DNA of 64,000 bases. It comes from Lysobacter antibioticus. Its GTDB lineage: Bacteria > Pseudomonadota > Gammaproteobacteria > Xanthomonadales > Xanthomonadaceae. Made by a program: the position numbers and the translations under genes. Shown one piece after another: positions 56,470 through 64,000 of the stretch. The notes under the pieces are model-generated. The model had not been told where the DNA came from and searched no databases. It was given only the letters and a program-made list of their open reading frames with translations. How positions within the stretch are numbered: the stretch's first letter is position 1; each line of letters opens with the position of its first letter. The DNA lies in contig NZ_CP013141.1 in the NCBI RefSeq assembly GCF_001442535.1, forward strand, positions 3,329,771-3,393,770, written 5' to 3'.

Positions 56470-58158
56470 ATGAAACTGTTGACTGCCACTCCCTTGGCCG
56501 TGCTTTGCGCGGCTGCCCTGTCCCTGCCGGCGATCGCTGCGAAACCGGCCAAGCCACCGAAAGCGCCGACCTTCGACGCCAAGCGTCTGTCGGAAGAGGT
56601 GAAGGTGCTGTCCTCCGACGAGTTCGAAGGTCGCGGCCCGGCCACCGCCGGCGAGACCAAGACCATCGACTACGTGGTCGCCCAGCTCAAGGCGGCCGGC
56701 GTACAACCCGGCGGCGACCTGCAGGGCAATAAGCGCCTGTGGACCCAGGCCGTACCGCTGCTGCGCTCGGACATCGAGGGCACGCCGAAGCTGTCGGTGA
56801 CGGTGAAGAAGAAGGCCCGCGCCCTGACCCAGGGCAACGAGATCGCCGTGCGCGCCGCGCTCGACGGCTCCAAGGCCGTGGCGATCAAGAACGCGCCGCT
56901 GGTGTTCGCCGGCTACGGCGTCACCGCGCCCGAGCGCGACTGGGACGATTTCAAGAACGTCGACCTCAAGGGCAAGATCGCGGTCGTGCTGATCAACGAC
57001 CCGGACTTCGAGACCGGCGACGGCGACTTCGGCGGCAAGGCGATGACCTACTACGGCCGCTGGACCTACAAGTTCGAGGAAGCCGCGCGCCGTGGCGCGG
57101 TCGGCCTGCTGATCGTGCACGAGACCGCGCCGGCCTCCTACGGCTGGGCCACGGTCAAGAACTCCAACACCAACACCATGTTCGACGTGGTCCGCGACGC
57201 GCCCGGCAGCGCCCACCCGACCATGGAAGGCTGGATCCAGCGCGACCTCGCCGTGAGCCTGTTCAAGAGCGCAGGCCTCGACTTCGACAAACTCAAGAAG
57301 CAGGCGCAGACGCGCGAGTTCAAGCCGGTCGTGCTCAAGGGCGTGACCCTGTCGGCCAACTACGCGGTCAAGAGCGAAGTCATCACCTCGCAGAACATCG
57401 TCGGCCGCGTCGACGGCAGCAAGAAGCCCGACGAGACCGTCATCTACAGCGCGCACTGGGACCACCTCGGCGTCGGCGCGCCCGACGCCAAGGGCGATAC
57501 CATTTACAACGGCGCCGTCGACAACGCCACCGGCACCGCTGCGTTGATCGAGATGGGCCGCGCCTTCGCCAAGGGCAAGCGCCCGCAGCGTTCGGTGGTG
57601 TTCCTCGCGGTGACTGCCGAAGAGAAGGGCCTGCTCGGCTCGGAGTTTTACTCGTCCAAGCCGCTGTACCCGTTGGCCAAGACCGTGGCGGTGATCAACA
57701 TGGACGCGCTCGACCCGAGCGGCCCGGCGCGCGACTTCACCACCTCCGGCAGCGCCAAGCAGGAACTGCTCGACGAGCTGATCGCCACCGGCCAGCGCTG
57801 GAACCTCAGCTACGTCACCGATCCCAAGCCCGAAGCCGGCCACTTTTTCCGTTCCGATCATTTCCCCTTCGCCAAGCGCGGCGTGCCGGCGATCTCGTTC
57901 GGATCCGGCGAAGACAAGATCGACGGCGGCGCCGCCGCCGGCAAGGCCGACAGCGACGCCTACACCCGCGACCGTTATCACCAGCCCGCCGACCACTGGG
58001 AAGCCAGTTGGACCTTCGGCGGCATGGTCCGCGACCTGCAGGTGCTGTACACCCTCGGCAACGACCTCGCCAACTCCCGGCGCTGGCCGAACTGGAGCGA
58101 GGATTCCGAGTTCCGCGCTCAGCGCGACGAGACGGCGGATCAGCGCCCGGCTAAGTAA
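56470..58158 (+). CDS. Secreted M28 family metallopeptidase with PA domain
   Basis: 562 aa from the ATG at 56470. Signal peptide (about 1-23, LSLPAIAAKP). A PA-like insert (PLVFAGYGVTAPERDWDDF, about 140-290) precedes the catalytic part. Two-zinc ligands in order: SAHWDHLG, GAVDNATG, TAEEKG, INMDAL, and YHQPADHW. Aminopeptidase activity on extracellular peptides is likely. Confidence 0.92.
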   Translation: MKLLTATPLAVLCAAALSLPAIAAKPAKPPKAPTFDAKRLSEEVKVLSSDEFEGRGPATAGETKTIDYVVAQLKAAGVQPGGDLQGNKRLWTQAVPLLRSDIEGTPKLSVTVKKKARALTQGNEIAVRAALDGSKAVAIKNAPLVFAGYGVTAPERDWDDFKNVDLKGKIAVVLINDPDFETGDGDFGGKAMTYYGRWTYKFEEAARRGAVGLLIVHETAPASYGWATVKNSNTNTMFDVVRDAPGSAHPTMEGWIQRDLAVSLFKSAGLDFDKLKKQAQTREFKPVVLKGVTLSANYAVKSEVITSQNIVGRVDGSKKPDETVIYSAHWDHLGVGAPDAKGDTIYNGAVDNATGTAALIEMGRAFAKGKRPQRSVVFLAVTAEEKGLLGSEFYSSKPLYPLAKTVAVINMDALDPSGPARDFTTSGSAKQELLDELIATGQRWNLSYVTDPKPEAGHFFRSDHFPFAKRGVPAISFGSGEDKIDGGAAAGKADSDAYTRDRYHQPADHWEASWTFGGMVRDLQVLYTLGNDLANSRRWPNWSEDSEFRAQRDETADQRPAK

Positions 58159-58462
58159 TCGGTCAAGTAAAGCGCAGCAATGATCGGCATCGTGACGCGG
58201 TGCCGATAACGAAACGGTCGCGGTAGAGCTGTCGCTCTCCGCGACCATTTTCGTTTATGAAGTTACGCGACATGGAGGCCGTGTCGTGCTCGGTTGAAGG
58301 TCAGGCCGTGAAGCAAAGCGCAACTTTCGTTTGCTCTTGTGCAGGGCAGGGTTTCCAGCCAGCATGAAGACGAAGTCGTAGGCCGACTAGTGTGCTGTTT
58401 CGGGCGGCCGATGAGTGCAGGGCAAGTGGCGGGCCATCGCAATACATGCTGCGGAGAGGCGA
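58159..58462. other. Intergenic region before the effector island
   Basis: 304 bp. It holds the terminator at 58215-58256 and presumably the promoter of the first island gene. Composition drops in GC from about 58260 onward. Confidence 0.5.
58215..58256 (+). terminator. Terminator-like hairpin after the M28 gene
   Basis: GGTCGCGG and AGAGC arms (58216-58229) pair with GCTCT and CCGCGACC (58234-58246, one bulge), then ATTTTCGTTT. Confidence 0.7.
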
Positions 58463-59239
58463 ATGAAAATCCAGAGCGGATATTCGGCATCGCACTTGCC
58501 AGGCTACTGGCGGGGCTCCACTCGATCGATGGGTCTGGCGGCGTGCATGCTCCTGCTGGCCGGTAATGGAAATGCGGCGAGCCAAGCCGGTCATGGCGCG
58601 GGATCGCGGCGCGTTGAAAGGTCATCCGAAGTCAGATCGGCTTCGATGGTAGAACCCGGGAAGGATGGCAAGCCTTCACTCGCCGCGCCGGAATCCCCCA
58701 TTGCGGTCGCATGCCCCTCTCTCAATTTCGAGATTTTTCTCAGAGCCTTTGCCAACAGCGCCGAGATTCAGTCGGCCTACTCGTCTACGTCGTCCAGGCG
58801 TAAATACCCCTACTACTGGAAGCACAACACGGAGCCAGGCGATCCGATGCATCCGAAGTGGGCAGCCGACGAAGATCCCAGCGTAGGTAGAGTCAAGTAT
58901 CGATACGACCCAGAGAGCAAGAGGTTCATCTGGGTCGGGAAGAGCCTGAAGAATGGTCAGCATTGGAGAAGTGTCAGGGCCGATGAGAAGCCAGTTTCTT
59001 TCGCGCAGCTGCCCGACTTCGAGATTCGCAGGATCTCCAACGCACAGTACGATGTTCATTATGGTGAGGGCGAAGTCGATACCTACGAGCTTGAGGCAGG
59101 CTGCTGGCGCTTCAGCCAACATCTGGACTTCGAAAAGATTGTGTTCTGCCGATGGCCGGATCAGTGCAGGTCCTGCCGCGAGTGGGAAGGAGAGGGTGAA
59201 AGCAGGGCTCTATGCGAGACGGTGGGCGCTCCAGACTGA
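58463..59239 (+). CDS. Putative T4SS immunity-like envelope protein, paralog 1
   Basis: 258 aa from the ATG at 58463 (GAGAGGCG upstream). One N-terminal hydrophobic stretch (GLAACMLLLAGNGNA, about 24-38) suggests export. A conserved domain (about 84-240) includes FEIFLRAFANSAEIQSAY, YYWKHNTEPGDPMHPKW, KYRYDPESK, GCWRFSQH and CRWPDQCRSCREW. The same features recur in the next gene. No known family. Its position upstream of an XVIPCD effector suggests a role as cognate inhibitor (inference). Confidence 0.65.
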   Translation: MKIQSGYSASHLPGYWRGSTRSMGLAACMLLLAGNGNAASQAGHGAGSRRVERSSEVRSASMVEPGKDGKPSLAAPESPIAVACPSLNFEIFLRAFANSAEIQSAYSSTSSRRKYPYYWKHNTEPGDPMHPKWAADEDPSVGRVKYRYDPESKRFIWVGKSLKNGQHWRSVRADEKPVSFAQLPDFEIRRISNAQYDVHYGEGEVDTYELEAGCWRFSQHLDFEKIVFCRWPDQCRSCREWEGEGESRALCETVGAPD

Positions 59240-59374
59240 AGCCGTGATGGCGATTGGCACGGACACTGGATCTTTACCGGTGGAGTGGAATGCGGGCTCT
59301 TAGGTCATGAGGTCTTGATGGGTTTGAGGGCAGCGGTTTCCGCCAGTTGATCCGCAACCACGAAGGAGTGACGA

Positions 59375-60151
59375 ATGGAAAGGAAGCGTGGAAATAGCGA
59401 GGTCCATGTGAATGACTTAGAGCCTCAGGCCGCGATGAAAGGATCGGCGTCGTTAGCCGTACGTAAAGTGGATCTGGTGCGGTCGCTAATCTATGTCGTT
59501 GTATCCGTGTCGCTAATGCCACTGGTGGCTTGCGGTGGCGACAATCCCGCTAGCCAGGAGAGCAATCGCTCCATTTCCGAGCCGCGCAAGTTGGCACCAC
59601 CTGTCTCTCCAGTTGTCCCCATCGAATCTGGAGCGAAGCCGGCGTCATGTCCGTCGAAGAATTTTAATGAGTTCTTGAGGGAGTTCGCCAATCGGATCGA
59701 AATACAGCGTGCTTTTACCTTGCGTCCGATCAAGGTGAAGACGCCGTACTACTGGCGGCACAACACCGAGCCGGGCGACCCCCGTTATCCGAAGTGGTTG
59801 ACGGAAGCAAGCAAGGTCGAAATGCCGAATATCAAGTATCGATACGATGCTGAGAAAGCGGCGTACGTCTGGGATGAGGCGAAGCTCGTGGTCGGGGAGC
59901 CCTGGTCGAGCCACGGCCCAGACGGTAAGGCGCGTCGTGTCGCCCCTCTGCCTTACTTCAAAATCCGGAAGGTGTCGGGCGAGCGTTATGAGGTGGACTA
60001 CATACGAAGCGGCACAGACTCATTTGTATTGAACTCAGGGTGTTGGCACTTCGAGCAGCATTGGGAACGAGAGAACATCGTCGATTGCAGATGGCCTGAC
60101 GATTGCCGCAATCAGCGCGAGTACGAGCCCGAACTGACAGGCGAAGACTGA
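59375..60151 (+). CDS. Putative T4SS immunity-like lipoprotein, paralog 2
   Basis: 258 aa. A hydrophobic stretch ending LMPLVACGGD is a plausible lipobox (Cys53) if translation begins at a later start such as the ATG at 59435. The domain shared with the preceding gene is clear: NEFLREFANRIEIQRAF, YYWRHNTEPGDPRYPKW, KYRYDAEKAAYVW, GCWHFEQHW, CRWPDDCRNQREYE. It ends 40 bp before the effector start. A periplasmic lipoprotein just upstream of the effector matches known immunity genes of this secretion system. Confidence 0.68.
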   Translation: MERKRGNSEVHVNDLEPQAAMKGSASLAVRKVDLVRSLIYVVVSVSLMPLVACGGDNPASQESNRSISEPRKLAPPVSPVVPIESGAKPASCPSKNFNEFLREFANRIEIQRAFTLRPIKVKTPYYWRHNTEPGDPRYPKWLTEASKVEMPNIKYRYDAEKAAYVWDEAKLVVGEPWSSHGPDGKARRVAPLPYFKIRKVSGERYEVDYIRSGTDSFVLNSGCWHFEQHWERENIVDCRWPDDCRNQREYEPELTGED

Positions 60152-60191
60152 GACGGCCAAGGTTGCCTTGTTACATCGGAAAGGAGGCGCG

Positions 60192-61664
60192 ATGAACGAT
60201 CAACTTGGAACGACTTATAGGGTCAAACAGTTAAGTGCTCCCAAGGGAGCTAACAATGTGCAAGCGAATGAACCCGTAGGGGATTTCGATGGGCTCGTAA
60301 CCCATCACCCCAAGGATAATCGCAATGCCAGGCTGAAAGACGGACTGGTTGTCGGAGGGCAGTCCGGGCGAGCTCACGCCATCATTGATGGTGAGGTTCA
60401 AGAGGTCGAGTTCGCGCGTAATGGCAACGATTACTTCGGATTGAAGCCCGGTCAGGTCTTGCTCAAGAAGGACCTAATGCTGGAAGACCCCAGCTTTCCA
60501 GAAGACACCCTTGGGGCTCGCCAGGTTCCAGTGCCTGCGCCAGTGTCGGGCTATGTCGGGCGCGTCAGTCATAGCCAGGGATTGGTAGATATCTACGATC
60601 GCGAAGGCGGGGACCTTATCGCTCGTATACGGCATATGGAGCCTATAGCCGTTTCAGAAAAAGAAACGGTCGTATACGGTCAGCAAATCGGCACTCAAGG
60701 CAACGCGCAAACCGGAGGAATCCATCTGCATATCGAAATGGATACCCGGTACTACAAACAGTTCGAGAACTACGTCGCCGATTTGGTCGAAGGCCGGCTT
60801 CTCATCGAGCCCGAGCTGCGTGCAGGCGTTCAGCCGCGTCCGATCACCGACGACGGGACGCTCCGCCTGGGCGAATCCAGCGTCCGCATTCGCGACTTGC
60901 AGAACCACCTCAACGATCAAGGCTATATCGGCGCCGATGACCGGCCGCTGGTGGCCGATGGCGTGTACCGGTTGACGATGCAGCGCGCGGTGTTGGATTT
61001 CCAGCGCGATCAATGCCTGCCGCAAACCGGAGACATCGATCCGGCGTTGCTCAAGCAGGTGCCGGCCATGTCGCCGCCCCCGATGGACGCCGCTATCGAT
61101 GGTCTACGTAGCCGAGGGCTTTTCGATGGCGACTCGTCCCCGGCCTCACTGCCCGGACCGGCCAGTGGGCCATGTTCGCCGCCGACAGGCACGCAAATCG
61201 ACGAAGCCGGGCAACGCCGACGGTCGTTGGAGCCGTTCTTTTCCAGTGCACCCGAAGCGGGCTCGCCGAGTCAGGCGGACCTGCCCTTGGTCCGGACGAT
61301 CCGCGACAGGCTCCCCGCGGCTTTCGCCCAACACGGCCCGGTGCCGCCGGCGCAGGACCTCGACCGCATCGCGGCCTGCCTCGCGGTCGAGTGCCGGCAG
61401 AGCGGGATCGGCAAGCCGGATCACGTCGTGGTCGGGCATCCCGCGCCCGATGGCTCGGGCCGGCACGTGTTCGCGGTCGAAGGCGCGTTGAACGACCCGG
61501 CGCATCTGCGGGCGCAGGTGACTGGCCAGCAGGCGGCGATGACGCCGGTGCAGGACTCGCTGCACAAGCTCGATTCCTTGCAAGTTCAGCGCAGCGAGGA
61601 TCCAAGTCTGTCGCTTCAGGCGCAGCAAGCCGAGCAACAGCGCCCGGCGGCAATGAAGGTGTAA
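60192..61664 (+). CDS. XVIPCD-containing type IV secretion effector with peptidoglycan-targeting domains
   Basis: 490 aa from the ATG at 60192 (AAAGGAGGCG upstream). Residues about 110-185 resemble an M23/LysM-free peptidase core (VPAPVSGYVGRV, GQQIGTQGNAQTGGIHLHIE with His178 and His180). Upstream HHPKD (38-42) could supply the remaining ligands. Residues 221-291 are a PG_binding_1 domain (SSVRIRDLQNHLNDQGYIG). Residues about 362-465 match the XVIPCD, the C-terminal signal recognised by VirD4 in Xanthomonadales (HVFAVEGALNDPAHLRAQV, then TPVQDSL), followed by a Gln-rich tail. A toxin delivered to competitor bacteria is the best reading. Confidence 0.85.
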   Translation: MNDQLGTTYRVKQLSAPKGANNVQANEPVGDFDGLVTHHPKDNRNARLKDGLVVGGQSGRAHAIIDGEVQEVEFARNGNDYFGLKPGQVLLKKDLMLEDPSFPEDTLGARQVPVPAPVSGYVGRVSHSQGLVDIYDREGGDLIARIRHMEPIAVSEKETVVYGQQIGTQGNAQTGGIHLHIEMDTRYYKQFENYVADLVEGRLLIEPELRAGVQPRPITDDGTLRLGESSVRIRDLQNHLNDQGYIGADDRPLVADGVYRLTMQRAVLDFQRDQCLPQTGDIDPALLKQVPAMSPPPMDAAIDGLRSRGLFDGDSSPASLPGPASGPCSPPTGTQIDEAGQRRRSLEPFFSSAPEAGSPSQADLPLVRTIRDRLPAAFAQHGPVPPAQDLDRIAACLAVECRQSGIGKPDHVVVGHPAPDGSGRHVFAVEGALNDPAHLRAQVTGQQAAMTPVQDSLHKLDSLQVQRSEDPSLSLQAQQAEQQRPAAMKV

Positions 61665-62006
61665 TCGCGGGGGCCTCGCGGGCTGGGGTTGTGCGAATGA
61701 ACGAACGCGACCCTGATCGCGCTTCAGATTCGCCGTAGCGCACGTTGCATCGGAAGCGTTCCCGCCGGCGCCCGATTCGTTCCCACATTCTTCCTCGAAA
61801 CGCCGTGGGCGACTGCCTAGCGTGGTCGGGCCGGCGCGGTCGCGCGCCGATTCGGTGGTCTCGGGTTCGAACGGCGCGCGTGATGCGTGTCGGTGCCGGT
61901 GCAGGCCGGCCGTCGGGCCGCCGGATCGGTCGCGTAGTTCTTTGCGCTTCGATCGGGCGCCGCCGCCGGCTTTGCTCGCCATGCGCCATCAACTCAAAGG
62001 AATGTC
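61665..62006. other. Non-coding region between effector and secreted repeat protein
   Basis: 342 bp, high GC, no gene or repeat noticed. It probably contains the promoter of the 62007 gene. Confidence 0.45.
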
Positions 62007-63005
62007 ATGAACAAGAAAGTGCTTGTCGCTGCGCTGTGCGCCCTGGTCGTGGGCCTGCCGCTGTCCTCCGGGGCGGAAGAGTCCGAGCAGGAAAGCCCCA
62101 AGGAAGAGTGGGAACTGGCTGCGGCCACCGATCCTACGCCGCCGCCGGTGAAGAAATTCGCTTCGATCCTCGAAGACCTGGATCGGCGCTACCCCGATAG
62201 TGGCCAAGTCGATGTCGAGAAATTCATGGAAGCCGAAGGCGAGGGCGTGGCGCTGAGCTATTGCGCGGTGCTCGGCTTCGACGGCGCCTGCGTGATCGAG
62301 GAGAAAGAGGGCGAAGAGTTCTTCGTGCCTTACGTCCCGGCCAGGACCGCCGCCAAGGGTTTGCTGCGCTGGTGGGGCTGGCTGGAGCCGCGCTTGTTCA
62401 GCGTCGGCGTGATTCCGCAGAGCAACTACTGCCCGAGCGGCTATTCCTGGTCGCAGATCCACATGGACGACGAAGACCGTCGCAACGCGAATGGTCGCGG
62501 CGGCTGGATCGGCGCGACGTCCTCGGGCGGCAACACCACCTGGCGCTTCTGCAAGGTCGACACTGTGCGCGCGCTGTCGTTCCGGCCCTTGCCGAGCACC
62601 GGCAACCAGCACGACTACGCCGTGCTCAACATGGGTGTGTTCTGCCCTTCGGGCGCGCGCCGCTACACCCGCGTGCAAGAGAACGAGATCTGGCGCAACG
62701 CCAACAGCTCCTCGGGCGTGATCTTCCCGAACTTCCGCGTCTACAACACCTGGTTCACCAGCTACTGCCACTTCGACGGCGGCGCCTCGTCCTGGCTCGG
62801 CCACATGCCGAGCTTCCCGAAACTCGGCTTCGCCTATGGCGTGTTCGGCCCGCAGTCGATGCCGAGCAAGTACGCGCTGGCTCGCGGCTGGGTGCATCAG
62901 GACGACGAGGACATCCTCAACTGGAACGGCTGGTGGTTCGGCGGCGGCGACGACGTGATGCACGGCGGCCGCAACACCTGGCGCGGCCTGGTCAGGGTCG
63001 AGTGA
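62007..63005 (+). CDS. Secreted protein with internal Cys-containing repeats
   Basis: 332 aa with AAAGGAATGTC upstream. Signal peptide (about 1-22). An acidic N-terminal stretch is followed by two related segments of about 45 aa: 142-185 and 213-257, each CPSG, then RNAN, then a Trp-rich strand and a Cys-x-x-Asp ending (FCKVD, YCHFD). A third partial echo is HQDDEDILNWN near residue 300, which recalls HMDDEDRRN at 152. Unknown function. Probably disulfide-bonded and extracellular. Confidence 0.75.
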   Translation: MNKKVLVAALCALVVGLPLSSGAEESEQESPKEEWELAAATDPTPPPVKKFASILEDLDRRYPDSGQVDVEKFMEAEGEGVALSYCAVLGFDGACVIEEKEGEEFFVPYVPARTAAKGLLRWWGWLEPRLFSVGVIPQSNYCPSGYSWSQIHMDDEDRRNANGRGGWIGATSSGGNTTWRFCKVDTVRALSFRPLPSTGNQHDYAVLNMGVFCPSGARRYTRVQENEIWRNANSSSGVIFPNFRVYNTWFTSYCHFDGGASSWLGHMPSFPKLGFAYGVFGPQSMPSKYALARGWVHQDDEDILNWNGWWFGGGDDVMHGGRNTWRGLVRVE

Positions 63006-63184
63006 GTTCGGGCCGCACCGCGGCCGTCGCCGGTCTCCCCTGTAGAGCGGCGGCGGTTGCGGCGCGGTTTTGGCGGTCGAACCGTAGAACTCGATCTGCA
63101 TCTTCGATCGTTGCGGAGATGCGGGTTGCTTATGCGCAAACCCTACGGACAATGGCGGGTCTCCCGCTCTCAGTGCCGCTCCCC

Positions 63185-64000
63185 ATGGATGCCTTCACCC
63201 TGATGCGTTCGTTCCGCCGCATCGTCGAACTCGGTGGCCTGGCCAAGGCGGCCGAGGACCTTGGCGTTTCGCCGGCCGGGTTGAGCAAGCAGTTGCGTAC
63301 GCTCGAGGCGCATCTGGGCGCGGTGTTGATCCAGCGCACCACGCGGCGCATGAGCCTGACCGAGACCGGTCAGGCTTACTTCCGCGAGTGCGTGAGGTTG
63401 CTCGACGAGCTCGATGCGTTGGAAGCGTCGGTGCGCCAGCAGTCGCAACAGGTCGGCGGGCGCCTGCGGGTCAACGCGCCGGTGTCGTTCGCCTTGAGCA
63501 CGCTGTCGCCCCTGGTGGCGGAGTTCCTGCGGCGTTATCCGGAGTTGAGCCTGGACCTGACCCTGGAGGACCGCTTGCTGGACGCGGTCGGCGAAGGCTT
63601 CGATGTGTCGATCCGGCTGCGCGCACAGTTGCAGGACTCATCGCTGATTGCGCGCCAGCTCGGTTCGGTCTGCCAGATGCTGTGCGCGGCGCCGTCCTAT
63701 CTCGCGCAGCATCCGCCATTGGCGTCGCCCGAGGAGCTGCAAGGGCATTCGCTGCTGCATTACAGCCTGGCCGAGCCGCCGGGGTTGTGGCCCTTGCAAG
63801 GGCCGCAGGGGCCGGTGACGGTGCAGTGGCCGGCGCGGGCGACGGTCGGCAACAGCCTGGTGCTGCGCGATCTGCTGGTCGCAGGCCTCGGTATCGGCGC
63901 CTTGCCCTCGTTCCTGGCGGCGTCGGCGATCGCCAGCGGTGCGCTGGTCGAGGTCTTGCCCGAGTATCGGTTCGCGCCGCGCCAAGTGTTCGCGGTGTAC
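63185..64000 (+). CDS. LysR family transcriptional regulator, 3' partial
   Basis: At least 272 codons from the ATG at 63185, running past the window end. HTH AKAAEDLGVSPAGLSKQLRT, then linker helix and effector domain (LRVNAPVSFALSTLSPLV, EGFDVSIRLRAQLQDSSLIA). The GLGIGALPSFLAASAI block is typical of the CrgA-like subgroup. Confidence 0.92.
   Translation, partial: MDAFTLMRSFRRIVELGGLAKAAEDLGVSPAGLSKQLRTLEAHLGAVLIQRTTRRMSLTETGQAYFRECVRLLDELDALEASVRQQSQQVGGRLRVNAPVSFALSTLSPLVAEFLRRYPELSLDLTLEDRLLDAVGEGFDVSIRLRAQLQDSSLIARQLGSVCQMLCAAPSYLAQHPPLASPEELQGHSLLHYSLAEPPGLWPLQGPQGPVTVQWPARATVGNSLVLRDLLVAGLGIGALPSFLAASAIASGALVEVLPEYRFAPRQVFAVY

Noticed and set aside
55609..58248. 879-codon minus-strand open frame over lysR and the M28 gene
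   Set aside because: Both plus-strand genes carry family motifs and proper starts; the antisense frame spans both without domains.
58463..63005. Prophage or integrated element around the effector island
   Set aside because: No integrase, tRNA or attachment repeats were seen; lower GC alone is not enough.

Overview
The window is high-GC chromosomal DNA. Its gene content and order point to the Xanthomonadaceae, most likely Lysobacter or a close relative. The main clues are the dacC-ybeD-lipB-lipA neighbourhood, the split coenzyme-B12 ribonucleotide reductase with a histone H1-like gene between its halves, an XVIPCD-type effector of the Xanthomonadales antibacterial type IV secretion system, abundant secreted hydrolases, and dispersed GTAGGAGCGGCG.. 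repeats. The genus is an inference. No rRNA, tRNA, insertion sequence, prophage or CRISPR array was seen.

Layout. 1-6.8 kb: a cell-wall carboxypeptidase, then two accessory hydrolases on the minus strand (PI-PLC-like, SGNH), then the lipoate genes ybeD-lipB-lipA. 7.1-14.6 kb: tail-specific protease, Ada-like DNA repair protein, Lrp regulator, GNAT acetyltransferase, two EamA-fold transporters, a membrane protein. 15-24.6 kb, all minus: a four-gene MacAB-like efflux operon, an aminopeptidase/HAD pair, and an envelope-stress-type operon (DUF883, holin-like, small protein, AI-2E transporter). 24.8-31 kb: a periplasmic HtrA protease, then nrdJa - H1-like gene - nrdJb. 31-42 kb: an accessory stretch of beta-propeller proteins, a TPR-HTH regulator, DUF899, a tandem pair of novel paralogs and small envelope proteins. 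42.4-58.2 kb: glutaminase, sulfatase, propeller protein, M23 and M28 peptidases, AraC regulator, a Cys-rich mini-protein, hydrolase, class A beta-lactamase, and an MFS exporter divergent from a LysR gene. 58.4-63 kb: a lower-GC island with two paralogous envelope proteins, an XVIPCD effector with peptidoglycan-targeting domains, and a secreted repeat protein. The window ends inside a LysR gene.

How the genes work together. The clearest new candidate system is at 58.46-61.66 kb: two related secreted or lipoprotein-like genes immediately upstream of a multidomain effector. This is the usual immunity-effector arrangement of the bacteria-killing type IV system, but the upstream family is one I do not recognise. 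The second candidate is the tandem pair at 38.8-40.7 kb, whose central motif resembles a beta-beta-alpha-metal nuclease core. Most of the remainder is core metabolism (lipoylation, ribonucleotide reduction, proteolysis) and envelope export or defence.
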